Assembly (NCBI GenBank): GCA_017512805.1
Contig: JAFWES010000059.1
Location: forward strand, 1 to 64,000
From: Clostridia bacterium
Lineage (GTDB): Bacteria > Bacillota > Clostridia > Christensenellales > Aristaeellaceae
Direction of reading: 5' to 3'
DNA length: 64,000 bases
In this document: piece by piece, positions 8,343 through 16,634 of the stretch
Position numbering within the stretch: the stretch's first letter is position 1
Layout: each line of letters begins with the position of its first letter
The notes under the pieces: generated by a model
The model's input: the letters and a program-made list of their open reading frames with translations, nothing else
Databases searched by the model: none
Told to the model about the DNA's origin: nothing
Translations under genes and position numbers: made by a program

Positions 8343-9396
8343 AATGGGAACCTCGATGGGCAAAACGGAATCCGAGACGGAAAATAACAGAACAGCGACG
8401 AGCAAAACGGGAACCGCGATGCGGACGACGGATGGAACAGAATCCCCGGTCAGGCTGTATATCGTTATTCCCTGCTATAACGAGCAGGAGGTGCTCCCAC
8501 TGACGGCGCCCCTGTTCCGGCAGGAGCTTCAAAGGCTGGAGGACGCGGGCCGGATCACCGGGGACAGCCGGATCCTGTTCGTCAACGACGGCAGCCGGGA
8601 TGATACCTGGCGGATTATTCAGGAGCTGAGCCGTCAGGATCCGCATTTTCAGGGCCTGTGCCTTTCCCGGAACCGGGGGCACCAGAATGCCCTGCTTTGC
8701 GGCCTGATGGAGGCCCGGGACCGGTGTGACATCACCATCTCCATCGACTGTGACGGGCAGGATGATATCCGGGCCATGGAGCAGATGGTGGAGGAATACT
8801 TCGGCGGGGCGGAAATCGTTTACGGGGTTCGCTCCTCCCGGAAAACCGATACCTTCTTCAAGCGCTTCACGGCCCAGAGCTTCTATAAGCTGATGAACAG
8901 CATGGGGACGGAAACGGTTTACAATCACGCGGACTACCGGCTGGTGTCCGCCCGGGTGCTGAAGGAATTTGCGGGCTTCAAGGAGGTCAACATCTTCCTG
9001 CGGGGGATGTTTCCGCTGGTGGGGTTCAAGAGCACCAGCGTGTATTACGAGCGCAACGAGCGCCTGGCGGGAGAGAGCCATTATCCGCTGAAAAAAATGC
9101 TGGGGCTGGCGTTTGACGGGATTACCTCCCTGTCGGTGAAACCCATCCGGATCATCACCGGGCTGGGCGTCGTGATCTCCCTGGTGTCCTTTTTGCTGAT
9201 CCTTTACGCGATCATCGCCTGGATCACTGGCCGGGCGGTGGCCGGCTGGGCCAGCACCCTCATTGCCGTGGCCCTCCTGGGCGGCATTCAGCTGATTTCC
9301 CTGGGCGTTATCGGGGAATACGTGGGCAAAATTTTCCTGGAAACCAAACAAAGGCCCCGATACATTGTATCGGAGCGGACGGAAGGGATGGAATAG
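8335..9396 (+). CDS. Second polyprenyl-phosphate glycosyltransferase (family 2)
   Basis: 353 aa. The GT-A domain begins at about residue 42 (YIVIPCYNEQEVLPL) with NDGSRDDTW, LSRNRGHQNALLCG and SIDCDGQDD motifs, and two C-terminal membrane helices with the usual GEYVGKIFLE ending. The first 35 residues are low-complexity and contain a duplicated SKMGTSMGK / SKTGTAMRT segment not found in ordinary family members. The start at 8335 has a strong GGGGAGAGGGAG upstream and overlaps the previous stop; an in-frame ATG at about 8419 would skip the repeat but has no clear RBS. Two paralogous transferases in tandem suggest two lipid-linked sugar donors for surface glycan modification. Confidence 0.87.
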   Translation: MSKMGTSMGKTESETENNRTATSKTGTAMRTTDGTESPVRLYIVIPCYNEQEVLPLTAPLFRQELQRLEDAGRITGDSRILFVNDGSRDDTWRIIQELSRQDPHFQGLCLSRNRGHQNALLCGLMEARDRCDITISIDCDGQDDIRAMEQMVEEYFGGAEIVYGVRSSRKTDTFFKRFTAQSFYKLMNSMGTETVYNHADYRLVSARVLKEFAGFKEVNIFLRGMFPLVGFKSTSVYYERNERLAGESHYPLKKMLGLAFDGITSLSVKPIRIITGLGVVISLVSFLLILYAIIAWITGRAVAGWASTLIAVALLGGIQLISLGVIGEYVGKIFLETKQRPRYIVSERTEGME

Positions 9397-9436
9397 GGGA
9401 CTGACGGGCTCCGGACTGAACAGATGCGGAAGAGGA

Positions 9437-11110
9437 TTAATTTCCGGCGCTGTTGATCTCTACAAAAACATATCCGTTGGCTGCGGCGAAGGTCTGCGCG
9501 GCGGTGTTCGGGACGCCGTAAACGTACCATACGGAGCTGCCCTGGAAGGGATCCCCGTCGATAAACTCCACGTTTTCCGGAATGAGCACCGCGACCGCGT
9601 CGATGTTTTCAAAGGCCTCCGGGCCGATCTCCCTGAGATCCGCGGGAAGGATCAGCGTGGGCGCGGGAGGATTGATCACGACGCCCTGGTACAGCTTGGC
9701 TTCGCTATCATAAATGTCGGTGGTGGAATCGAAGTACAGCGGGTTTCCGGGGCCGAAAATGCTGTACCAGGCTTTAACCACTGCTCCGTCTTTCAGTTCT
9801 GTTGAGGGTCCGGATTCGATCAGTTCCTCCTCAAAGGGCGTGCGGTCGATATCCAGCTTCGAAAGGCTGTTCTTGTGGGCGTGAAGATGCGTGAGCTCTT
9901 CGCAGCCGGTGACGGACAGGCTTGTCAGCAGGTTTCCGGAGCAGTACAGTTCGGTCAGGTTTTTGAAATCAGCGAGGTTCAAGCTGGAAAGCCGGTTGTT
10001 TGCGCAGTTCACTTTAGAAAGAAATTCGCATCCGGCGGTATTCAGCGCGGTGATGCGGTTGTTTGAGCAGTTCAGATCTTGAAGAGAATCGCATCCGGTG
10101 AAGTCCAGGGCGGTGATGAGGTTGTTTGAACAATCCAAATCCACCAGGTTCGGGAGATTCGTAACGGGGAGCGCGGTGAGCCGGTTGTTTGCGCACTGCA
10201 GGTTTCCCAGCGCGGCGCAGGACGCGATATCAAGGGTGACAAGGAGGTTGTCTGCGCAATTCAGATCCCAGAACTCCGAGCAGGCGCCTATTTGGAGATT
10301 GGCCAACCGGCAGCCGGAGCAGTCCACGCCGTCCAGCGCGGAGCATGCAGTGATGCTGAGGGAGCTCATGGGTTCGTTGCCGGCACACTCGACGAACCGT
10401 AAAGCAGGGAGATTATTGATGCTCAGCGTCGACAGGCGGGCGTTATTGACGATCAGATGCTCCAGCGCGGAGCAGGTGTTCACATCCAGCCCGGTCAGGC
10501 AGGTGTTGCTGCAGATCAGGGTGATCAGGCTGCTACAGTCTGACACGTCCAGGTTGACAAGGGGGCTGGCATCGTCTTCGGTTCCATCGCATTTCAGCTC
10601 CTCCAGCGCGGTAAATCCGGACGCGTCCAGGGAGGTGAGGGCGGTTTCGGCGCATTCGAGCTTGTAAAGCGTATCCTTGGCCACGGGAAGCGTCAGGTCG
10701 TTCAGAGGCGTTCGGGAGCAGTACAGCTCTTTCAGCGCGCCGCACTCGGCGACATTCAGCTGGGTGAGGAGGGGATTGTCCGAGCAGTCCAGCCGCCACA
10801 GCTTTTGACATTGGTTCACGTTCAGAGCGGTCAGAAGATTGCCGGAGCAGTCCAGATCCTCGAGGTTGGAGCACAGCTGGATGCCCGTCAGATCGTGAAT
10901 GCCCATATCTCGGATATCCAGTTCCTTGATGGCCTGAAGATTGACGTTGTGACCGTACAGCTCGTCGAGAGCTTGGCGAAACGCCATATCGGGGAAGCGG
11001 GTGTCGCCCAGGATGCCTTCCGAATCCGCCCGGGCGGATTCGGGGAGAAATGAGGCCGACAGGATGAGTGCGGCCAGGAAGAGAAGCAGTTTTCTTAAAA
11101 GATGTTTCAT
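9437..11110 (-). CDS. Secreted leucine-rich repeat protein (557 aa)
   Basis: ATG at 11110 is preceded by GGAGG (complement of 11117-11121) and opens a signal peptide ending near ESARA. About 16 leucine-rich repeats of 20-23 residues follow, of the form L..LDCS.N.L..LDV..C, with a notable Cys ladder and Asn positions typical of curved LRR solenoids. After the solenoid comes a short beta-rich segment and a BspA-like tail (LILPADLREIGPEAFENI). The same tail style closes the giant protein at 332-5815. No sortase motif or membrane anchor is seen. Likely a surface or secreted binding protein. It converges on the glycosyltransferase gene, with only 40 bases between. Confidence 0.87.
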   Translation of the reverse strand: MKHLLRKLLLFLAALILSASFLPESARADSEGILGDTRFPDMAFRQALDELYGHNVNLQAIKELDIRDMGIHDLTGIQLCSNLEDLDCSGNLLTALNVNQCQKLWRLDCSDNPLLTQLNVAECGALKELYCSRTPLNDLTLPVAKDTLYKLECAETALTSLDASGFTALEELKCDGTEDDASPLVNLDVSDCSSLITLICSNTCLTGLDVNTCSALEHLIVNNARLSTLSINNLPALRFVECAGNEPMSSLSITACSALDGVDCSGCRLANLQIGACSEFWDLNCADNLLVTLDIASCAALGNLQCANNRLTALPVTNLPNLVDLDCSNNLITALDFTGCDSLQDLNCSNNRITALNTAGCEFLSKVNCANNRLSSLNLADFKNLTELYCSGNLLTSLSVTGCEELTHLHAHKNSLSKLDIDRTPFEEELIESGPSTELKDGAVVKAWYSIFGPGNPLYFDSTTDIYDSEAKLYQGVVINPPAPTLILPADLREIGPEAFENIDAVAVLIPENVEFIDGDPFQGSSVWYVYGVPNTAAQTFAAANGYVFVEINSAGN

Positions 11111-11218
11111 TGCAGGCCTCCTTGTGCAGTCAGAGCGTTCGGATCGGAAAAGGGAGAACGCCGCGCGCGCTTCTCTTTCGCTCCTGAACGGTTTCCCTCT
11201 TAGATTCCTTGTAAATCT

Positions 11219-11247
11219 ATCATAGTCGAAAAACGATATTTGGTCAA
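11219..11247 (-). promoter_or_regulatory. Promoter of the leucine-rich repeat gene
   Basis: On the minus strand: TTGACC (11247-11242), 17-base spacer, TATGAT (11224-11219), about 108 bases upstream of the ATG at 11110. Confidence 0.72.
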
Positions 11248-11333
11248 TCGGGTTTAAAACAGAAAAGAAAAATTCATGTGCGAACCCGAGTGAAAGATGT
11301 CCCAAAGAAATTCAAATTTTTTTTGTAAAAGGC

Positions 11334-11359
11334 TGTAACGAAACGGAACTTTCCCCGTC
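11334..11359 (+). promoter_or_regulatory. ECF-type promoter of the sigma factor operon
   Basis: TGTAAC (11334-11339), 16-base spacer, CGTC (11356-11359). Known ECF promoters of Bacillus (SigX/SigW class) have TGWAAC-16/17-CGWM. No good sigma-A promoter is visible here, so the operon is probably autoregulated. Confidence 0.65.
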
Positions 11360-11393
11360 TAACCAATGAATCCGGGTGAAAGGAGGTGAGAAT

Positions 11394-11879
11394 GTGACCC
11401 AGGAGCAATGGTCCGGCATCTATGAAACCTGCTATATGCGGGTATTCTCCTATCTCATGACGCTGTCGGGAGACCGGCATCTTGCGGAAGAGCTCACGCA
11501 GGAAACCTTCTACCGGGCGTTTGCCCGCCAGCGGGAATTCCGGGGGGAATCGGACGAAGTGACATGGCTGTGCGCGATCGCGAAAAACCTGTTTACGGAC
11601 GAGAAGCGGCGCCAAAGCCGACAGGGGGATCTCCCCGAAGATTTACCGGATCAGGCCAAAAGCGTCGCCAAAACCGTTGAAGACCGGGATTCCTCCTTCC
11701 GGATCCACATGGCGCTTCACGGGCTGGAGGAGCCCCATCGGGAAGTGTTCGAGCTGAGGGTCTTCGGCGAGCTGAGCTTCAACGAGATCGGAATGATTTT
11801 CGGAAAGACGGAAAACTGGGCGCGGGTCACCTATCACCGGGCCAGGATTAAATTACAGGAAAGGATGGGAGAAGCATGA
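11394..11879 (+). CDS. ECF RNA polymerase sigma factor
   Basis: 161 aa from the GTG at 11394, which has AGGAGG at 11381-11386 seven bases upstream; an in-frame GTG at 11376 lies upstream of that RBS and is rejected. Region 2 is seen in YMRVFSYLMTLSGD, AEELTQETFYRAF and VTWLCAIAKNLFTDEKR; region 4 in REVFELRVFGELSFNEIG with the helix-turn-helix FGKTENWARVTYHRARIKL. Length is normal for the family. It directs polymerase to stress genes, most likely including its own operon through the TGTAAC promoter. It overlaps the anti-sigma gene by 4 bases. Confidence 0.93.
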   Translation: MTQEQWSGIYETCYMRVFSYLMTLSGDRHLAEELTQETFYRAFARQREFRGESDEVTWLCAIAKNLFTDEKRRQSRQGDLPEDLPDQAKSVAKTVEDRDSSFRIHMALHGLEEPHREVFELRVFGELSFNEIGMIFGKTENWARVTYHRARIKLQERMGEA

Positions 11880-12613
11880 AGATGGAATGCGAGATCATCC
11901 GTGATCTGCTGCCTTTATATGTGGATGACATCTGCAGCGAAAAAAGCCGCGAGGCGGTGGAGGAGCATCTGAAGGACTGCGAGGAATGCAGCGGCATGCT
12001 GAAGAAGCTGCGCAGCACGGAGATCGAGAGCGGCCTGCAAAACGAGAAGCAGGATGTGCTCAGCTACGGGGTGAAAAAATTCAGGCAGCTTTCCGCCAAA
12101 ACGGGCATCACGGTTTCCGGCCTGTTTATGATCCCGATTCTGGCGCTGCTGGCGGTCAATCTGATCAACGGCCTGCAGATGGGCTGGTTTCTGATCGTAA
12201 TCGCGGGTATGGCCGTGGCGGCCAGCGTGATCGCCGTACCGATTCTGGTGCCGGAGAACAAGCTGTTCTGGACCCTCTGCGCGTTTACTGCCAGCCTGGA
12301 GGCGCTGCTGGGCGTGACCTGCCTGGTGTCGCGCGGAAACTGGTTCGGCGTGGCGGCCAGCGCGACGCTGTTCGGACTGTCGGTCTGCTTCCTGCCCTTC
12401 GCCATCAGGGCGAAACCCCTTCAGAGATGGGTGGGGAACAGCAATAAGGCGCTGATTGTGCTGGGGGCGGACGCGTTCCTGTTTCTGAATATGATGAACG
12501 CGATCCGGATCCACGGACAGGGCGGACACGGCTTTTGGCAGACCGTCGGTATCGTGGCCGGAGCCACGCTTGCGGTGCTGTATTTGATGAGAAAGAGAGG
12601 AGAAACGAAATGA
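11876..12613 (+). CDS. Zinc-finger (ZAS) anti-sigma factor, membrane protein
   Basis: 245 aa. The N-terminal zf-HC2 domain has CEIIRDLLPLYVDD and the HLKDCEEC motif (H-x3-C-x2-C, near residues 33-40), which binds zinc and holds the ECF sigma factor. About six hydrophobic segments follow from residue 75 on, placing a sensor in the membrane. It overlaps the sigma gene by ATGA and the next gene by ATGA, so all three are translationally coupled. The signal sensed is unknown. Larger than single-helix anti-sigma factors. Confidence 0.9.
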   Translation: MKMECEIIRDLLPLYVDDICSEKSREAVEEHLKDCEECSGMLKKLRSTEIESGLQNEKQDVLSYGVKKFRQLSAKTGITVSGLFMIPILALLAVNLINGLQMGWFLIVIAGMAVAASVIAVPILVPENKLFWTLCAFTASLEALLGVTCLVSRGNWFGVAASATLFGLSVCFLPFAIRAKPLQRWVGNSNKALIVLGADAFLFLNMMNAIRIHGQGGHGFWQTVGIVAGATLAVLYLMRKRGETK

Positions 12614-13614
12614 GCAGGGAACGGATGATCAGAACGGCCATGGCCGTGTGCGGGGTGATCCTCGTGCTGGCGGTGCTTTTCAGCGTGACCGATATGTTTA
12701 AAGGAAGCGCCTTCGGATACGCGGACGCGGAGAAATATACGGCGGGAGAGGCTGAGATCGGGGAAACGGTCCGGAATCTGGATATCAACTGGATCAACGG
12801 CCGGGTTGAGCTGCGGTACGGGCCCGGCAGCACGGTTACGGTGAAGGAAACGTCCGAGAAGGAGATCGGGCCCGACCTGCGGCTGCGCTGGCGGATGGAT
12901 GGGGATACGCTGAGGATTCAGTACGCGAAAAGCGGGCTGCGGTTCAACTGGAACCAGGACAAAACGCTGATCCTGACCGTGCCGGAGGGAACGGAATTTG
13001 ATGATGTCAGCATCAGCGCCACCTCCGGCGATCTGGACGTGCCCGCCCTGAAGGCGAAAAACGTCCGGATGGAGTCGACCTCCGGGGACATCGCCGCCGC
13101 GGCGGAGGCGGAGACGCTGGCCTTCCACGCGACCTCCGGCGATATGGATCTGAACATCACGGGCAGCGCCGCAGCGATTTCCGCGGAGACGACGTCCGGT
13201 GGCATCCGCCTGACCGCCGGGGAGGCGGACAGCGTAAAGATCGGCAGCACCTCCGGCGGGATTCAGACAAAGGCGGACCGGATCGGACAGTACAAGGCGG
13301 GCTCCACTTCCGGCGTTGTGATCCTGGATATCGGGGAAACCCGGGAGGCCGAGATCGGCAGCACCAGCGGGGATATCACCCTCAGCGTCGGAAAGATTGA
13401 AAGCCTGAAGGTTTCGGCCACCTCCGGAAGGATCATGGCAAAGCTTCCGGCGGAACCGGGATTCACCGCGAAGGTCGGAACGGCCAGCGGGGAAATCGAC
13501 AATCTGCTGCCCATGACCCGGGAGGACGGAAAATACGTCTGCGGCGACGGGAGCGGCCAGGTGGAGATCGGAACCACGTCCGGGAACATTGTGCTGGAAG
13601 CTGCGGAGCAGTGA
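12610..13614 (+). CDS. DUF4097-family beta-helix-like envelope protein
   Basis: 334 aa. ATG 12610 overlaps the previous stop and follows GAGAGGAG. One N-terminal membrane helix (residues about 9-28) anchors an extracytoplasmic domain made of repeats with the signature TSGD or TSGG (SATSGDLDV, ESTSGDIAA, HATSGDMDL, GSTSGGIQT and more; about ten). Such repeats are typical of DUF4097 proteins that accompany ECF sigma factors or PspC-domain proteins. Function is not established; an adhesin-like or membrane-shielding role is a common suggestion. Its place in the sigma/anti-sigma operon argues for an envelope-stress role. Confidence 0.87.
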   Translation: MSRERMIRTAMAVCGVILVLAVLFSVTDMFKGSAFGYADAEKYTAGEAEIGETVRNLDINWINGRVELRYGPGSTVTVKETSEKEIGPDLRLRWRMDGDTLRIQYAKSGLRFNWNQDKTLILTVPEGTEFDDVSISATSGDLDVPALKAKNVRMESTSGDIAAAAEAETLAFHATSGDMDLNITGSAAAISAETTSGGIRLTAGEADSVKIGSTSGGIQTKADRIGQYKAGSTSGVVILDIGETREAEIGSTSGDITLSVGKIESLKVSATSGRIMAKLPAEPGFTAKVGTASGEIDNLLPMTREDGKYVCGDGSGQVEIGTTSGNIVLEAAEQ

Positions 13615-13660
13615 GCGAAAGCACGGATCGGAACCCCGGATTAGCATCGGAAAGAAACAG

Positions 13661-13722
13661 GAACAAAGAATGCCGCCCAGAGGGCGGCGGTAAGTCAGAA
13701 TACAAAGGCGAAAAGCTCGCCA
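13661..13722 (+). repeat. Single copy of the double-hairpin repeat
   Basis: GCCGCCC..GGGCGGC forms the first hairpin and GGCGAAAAGCTCGCC the second, with the linker GTAAGTCAGAATACAAA, matching the third unit at 7321-7385. As there, it ends just before the RBS (AGGAGG 13728-13733) of the following gene. Confidence 0.8.
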
Positions 13723-13741
13723 GAATGAGGAGGATTCAGTG

Positions 13742-14008
13742 ATGTCTACTGTGATGTCTGTTGCGGCCGGACTGGCCATCGGGTTCTTTCTGTATCAGTA
13801 TTTTGCGAAAAACGGCGGAGTCAAAACCACTGGGAAGCTGCACAGGAGCAGCGGCGATAAGAAGCTGGCTGGCGTATGCGGCGGCGTGGCGGAATACCTG
13901 AACCTGGATCCTGTGATTGTGCGCCTGGCCTGGGCCGTGCTCAGCCTTGGATGGGGAGCGGGGGTCGTCATTTACCTGCTGCTGGCCTTCATCCTGCCGG
14001 AGGAATAA
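13742..14008 (+). CDS. PspC-domain membrane protein
   Basis: 88 aa. ATG 13742 follows AGGAGG with 8 bases spacing; a GTG three bases earlier is closer than ideal. A first helix (residues about 5-20), then the PspC signature KLHRSSGDKKLAGVCGGVAEY followed by LNLDPVIVRLAW and a second helix ending in ILPEE. PspC proteins sense or buffer envelope stress. It lies 127 bases after the DUF4097 gene in the same orientation, so it is probably the last gene of the sigma factor operon. Confidence 0.92.
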   Translation: MSTVMSVAAGLAIGFFLYQYFAKNGGVKTTGKLHRSSGDKKLAGVCGGVAEYLNLDPVIVRLAWAVLSLGWGAGVVIYLLLAFILPEE

Positions 14009-14035
14009 ACCGGCGGTGGAGGTTCGTTTCGGAAA

Positions 14036-14067
14036 CCCCTCAGTATGCCGGTCTGCTGAGGGGTTTT
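14036..14067 (+). terminator. Intrinsic terminator after the PspC gene
   Basis: CCCCTCAG (14036-14043) pairs with CTGAGGGG (14056-14063), followed by TTTT. It ends the sigma factor operon before the convergent SIMPL gene. Confidence 0.85.
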
Positions 14068-14089
14068 CCTGAAACCGCGGAAGGAGGGT

Positions 14090-14803
14090 TTACTCTACGG
14101 TGAAGGTGATGCTCACGGAAGCGGAGACGATCAGTTTCGCCGACTGAACAACCGTGCCACCGTCCGCCGCTTCTTCAACGAAATCGTCCATTCCTTTGGC
14201 GGCGCTGGTATACACGTTTCCAACGTTGTTCTGGTAACTGTACACACCGCCTTCGGTGATCATCTCAATCCCGGTGACCTTTAATCCGGAGGCTTCCGCG
14301 AGAATGTCCGCTTTTTTCTTTGCGTCCGCCACCGCCTTTTTCATCGCTTCGGCTTTTGCATCCCCGGTGTCGGAGGCGGAAAAGGAAATACCGTTCAGGG
14401 TATTCGCTCCGGCCGCGAAACAAACATCGATCAGCGCGCCGACGCTTTCCATGTCTGTGACCTTGATGGCCAATGTGGAATTGGCGTTATAGGCGAACAG
14501 CTGCTCCTGATCGCTGGAGTAGTCATACAGCGGATAGATATTGATAAAATCCGTATTGATGTTTTCTTCCTTCACGCCCCTGTCAATCAGGGCCGCCCGG
14601 ATCGCGGCAATGGTTTCATTGACCTGCTGCTGTGCTATCAGAACATCCTTGTCCCTGGCGCTGACCCCAAGAGAAATAACAGCGGTATCCGCGCTGACGC
14701 GGACCTCGCCTGTCCCATTGACAGCGATCTTTGCTTCCGCAAAAGCTGTGGCAGCTGACCCTGCCATCACCAGCGCGATCAACAAAGCAAACAGTTTTTT
14801 CAT
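14090..14803 (-). CDS. Secreted SIMPL-domain (DUF541) protein
   Basis: 237 aa with a clear signal peptide (MKKLFALLIALVMAGSAATAFA). The body is the SIMPL/DUF541 domain: ITVNGTGEV-like start (IAVNGTGEVRVSADTA), a central TDFINIYPLYDY, and KAEAMKKAVADAKKKADILAEASGLKV before the C-terminal strand. Homologues (BP26, YggE) are periplasmic or secreted and linked to oxidative stress, with no known catalytic activity. Start supported by AAAGGAAG upstream of the ATG at 14803. It is transcribed alone toward the PspC terminator. Confidence 0.9.
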   Translation of the reverse strand: MKKLFALLIALVMAGSAATAFAEAKIAVNGTGEVRVSADTAVISLGVSARDKDVLIAQQQVNETIAAIRAALIDRGVKEENINTDFINIYPLYDYSSDQEQLFAYNANSTLAIKVTDMESVGALIDVCFAAGANTLNGISFSASDTGDAKAEAMKKAVADAKKKADILAEASGLKVTGIEMITEGGVYSYQNNVGNVYTSAAKGMDDFVEEAADGGTVVQSAKLIVSASVSITFTVE

Positions 14804-14985
14804 GGCGGTTTTCTTCCTTTCTGCATCTCAATCATTTCATCGGGCGTCCGTTTGTTCGCGGATTCAGACCCCAACGGACAGGGCTTTCTTTTTTCCTGTC
14901 ACAAGATATGACGGCGGGATTTCATCAAAAGTTCCCGGTTCACGGCATTTCAGGTCAAAAAAAGGAAACGAAATATCAGTTCACG

Positions 14986-15020
14986 AAAAGGATTGACGAA
15001 ATAAACGAAATCCTTTTTTT
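14986..15020 (+). terminator. Orphan intrinsic terminator
   Basis: AAAAGGATT (14986-14994) pairs with AATCCTTTT (15009-15017) and ends in seven T. No plus-strand gene lies upstream between the SIMPL start (14803) and here, so it may end a small RNA or an antisense leader. The rest of 14804-15168 holds only the promoter below and shows no gene. Confidence 0.5.
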
Positions 15021-15066
15021 GTTCCCGGGGGTGATCTGCTGCGCCGTTATGATTCTAAAATTTTTG

Positions 15067-15095
15067 TTGTGGTTTTGCCGCTCTTTTGATATGAT
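15067..15095 (+). promoter_or_regulatory. Promoter of the isomerase-transketolase-kinase operon
   Basis: TTGTGG (15067-15072), 17-base spacer, TATGAT (15090-15095), 74 bases before the ATG at 15169. Confidence 0.6.
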
Positions 15096-15168
15096 ACAAG
15101 GGACACTGGGGGAAATGGACAGAAAAAGCATGTTTGCACCGCCAAGATACGCAGAAAGGAATGATTAA

Positions 15169-16593
15169 ATGAAAGCGAACATCAAACTGGGCTTTGCACC
15201 GACCCGCCGGGCCATCTTCAGCGCCCCGGCCGCCGTGGAATACCGGAAACTGACCGCGGACCGCCTGCGGGAATTGAATATCGACTTTGTGGATATTGAC
15301 GATATTAATGAGGAAGGCCTGCTGTACGATGATGCCGGGCTGGAAAAGATCATTGCCAAGTTCCAGGCGGAGAAGGTGGACGGTCTGTTCCTGCCCCACG
15401 CCAATTTCGGCACGGAATATGAGTGCGCCCGCCTGGCGAAGGCGCTGGGCGTTCCGGTGCTCCTCTGGGGCCCCCGGGACGAGCGGCCGGACGAGCGGGG
15501 CATGCGCCTGCGGGACAGTCAGTGCGGCCTCTTCGCCACGGGAAAGGTCCTTCGCCGTTTCCGGGTGCCCTTCACCTATATGAACAACTGCAATCTGACG
15601 GATCCCGAGTTTGAGCGGGGCATCCGGGACTTCCTGGCGGTGTGCAACGTGGTCAAGGTCTTCCGGCATACCCGCATTCTGCAGATCGGGCCCCGGCCCT
15701 TCGACTTCTGGTCCACGATGTGCAACGAGGGCGAGCTGCTGGAGAAATTCAACATCCAGCTGGCGCCGATTCCGCTGCCGGAGCTTTACGCCGAAATGAA
15801 AAAATGGCGGGAGGAAAAGACCGAGGTAGAGAAGGTCGTGGCCTACTGCCATGAAAACATGACCTGCAGGATTGAGGAGAACTATCTGCACAACGTTGCG
15901 GAGCTGAAGGTGGCCATGAAGTCGCTGGCGGACAAGTACGGCTGCAACGCGATTGCCATCCAGTGCTGGAACGCGCTGCAGGACGAGATTCACATTATGC
16001 CTTGCGCGGCCAACGCCCTGCTGAACGAGGAAGGGATTCCGGTGGTCTGCGAAACGGACATCCACGGCGCCATCTCCCAGCTGATCGCCGAGGCCGCCTC
16101 CATGAACGAGCGCCGGGTCATGTTCAGCGACTGGACCGTGCGGCACCCGGACAACGACAACGGCGAGCTGCTGCAGCACTGCGGCCCCTGGCCGATCTCC
16201 GTGGCGAAGGAAAAGCCCACCATCTGCGTGCCGGTAGCCTTCCCGCAGAACGGCGCCGTCAGCGCGGAGGCGAAGCACGGGCCCATGAGCCTGGTGCGCT
16301 TTGACGGGGACGAGGGTGAATACTCCATCCTGCTGGGTCATGCCCGGGGGATCGACGGCCCGTGGACCCGGGGAACCTATGTCTGGGTCGAGGTCAACAA
16401 CCTGAAGCGCCTGGAGGCGAAGGTGGTGGAAGGCCCCTACATCCATCATGTGGCCGCCATCCATGGGGACGTGGTGCCGGTGGTCTACGAAGCCTGCAAG
16501 TATATCGGCGTGAAGCCGGATCTTTACGATCCCATCGAGGACAAGGTGAAGGCCTACCTGCACGGGGAAGACGTGACCTTTGACGAAGTATAA
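15169..16593 (+). CDS. L-fucose/L-arabinose isomerase family protein
   Basis: 474 aa. The layout matches the fucose/arabinose isomerase fold: an N-terminal Rossmann-like domain (VDGLFLPHANFGTEYE), a middle domain (RILQIGPRPFDFWS), and the metal-site region with AIQCWNALQDE, PVVCETDIHGAIS and GPWPISVA. The Glu-x-Asp-x-His segment near residue 293 corresponds to the CEVDIYGA region of fucose isomerases that binds Mn2+. Expected reaction is aldose to ketose isomerisation, cytoplasmic. It is the first gene of an operon with a split transketolase and an FGGY kinase, so the ketose would be phosphorylated and passed to the pentose phosphate pathway. The actual sugar cannot be told from sequence; D-arabinose, L-fucose and less common sugars remain possible. 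Confidence 0.85.
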   Translation: MKANIKLGFAPTRRAIFSAPAAVEYRKLTADRLRELNIDFVDIDDINEEGLLYDDAGLEKIIAKFQAEKVDGLFLPHANFGTEYECARLAKALGVPVLLWGPRDERPDERGMRLRDSQCGLFATGKVLRRFRVPFTYMNNCNLTDPEFERGIRDFLAVCNVVKVFRHTRILQIGPRPFDFWSTMCNEGELLEKFNIQLAPIPLPELYAEMKKWREEKTEVEKVVAYCHENMTCRIEENYLHNVAELKVAMKSLADKYGCNAIAIQCWNALQDEIHIMPCAANALLNEEGIPVVCETDIHGAISQLIAEAASMNERRVMFSDWTVRHPDNDNGELLQHCGPWPISVAKEKPTICVPVAFPQNGAVSAEAKHGPMSLVRFDGDEGEYSILLGHARGIDGPWTRGTYVWVEVNNLKRLEAKVVEGPYIHHVAAIHGDVVPVVYEACKYIGVKPDLYDPIEDKVKAYLHGEDVTFDEV

Positions 16594-16634
16594 GCGCCAG
16601 GGGAAACAGGCGCGGAAAGGAAACGGAAAGCAAC

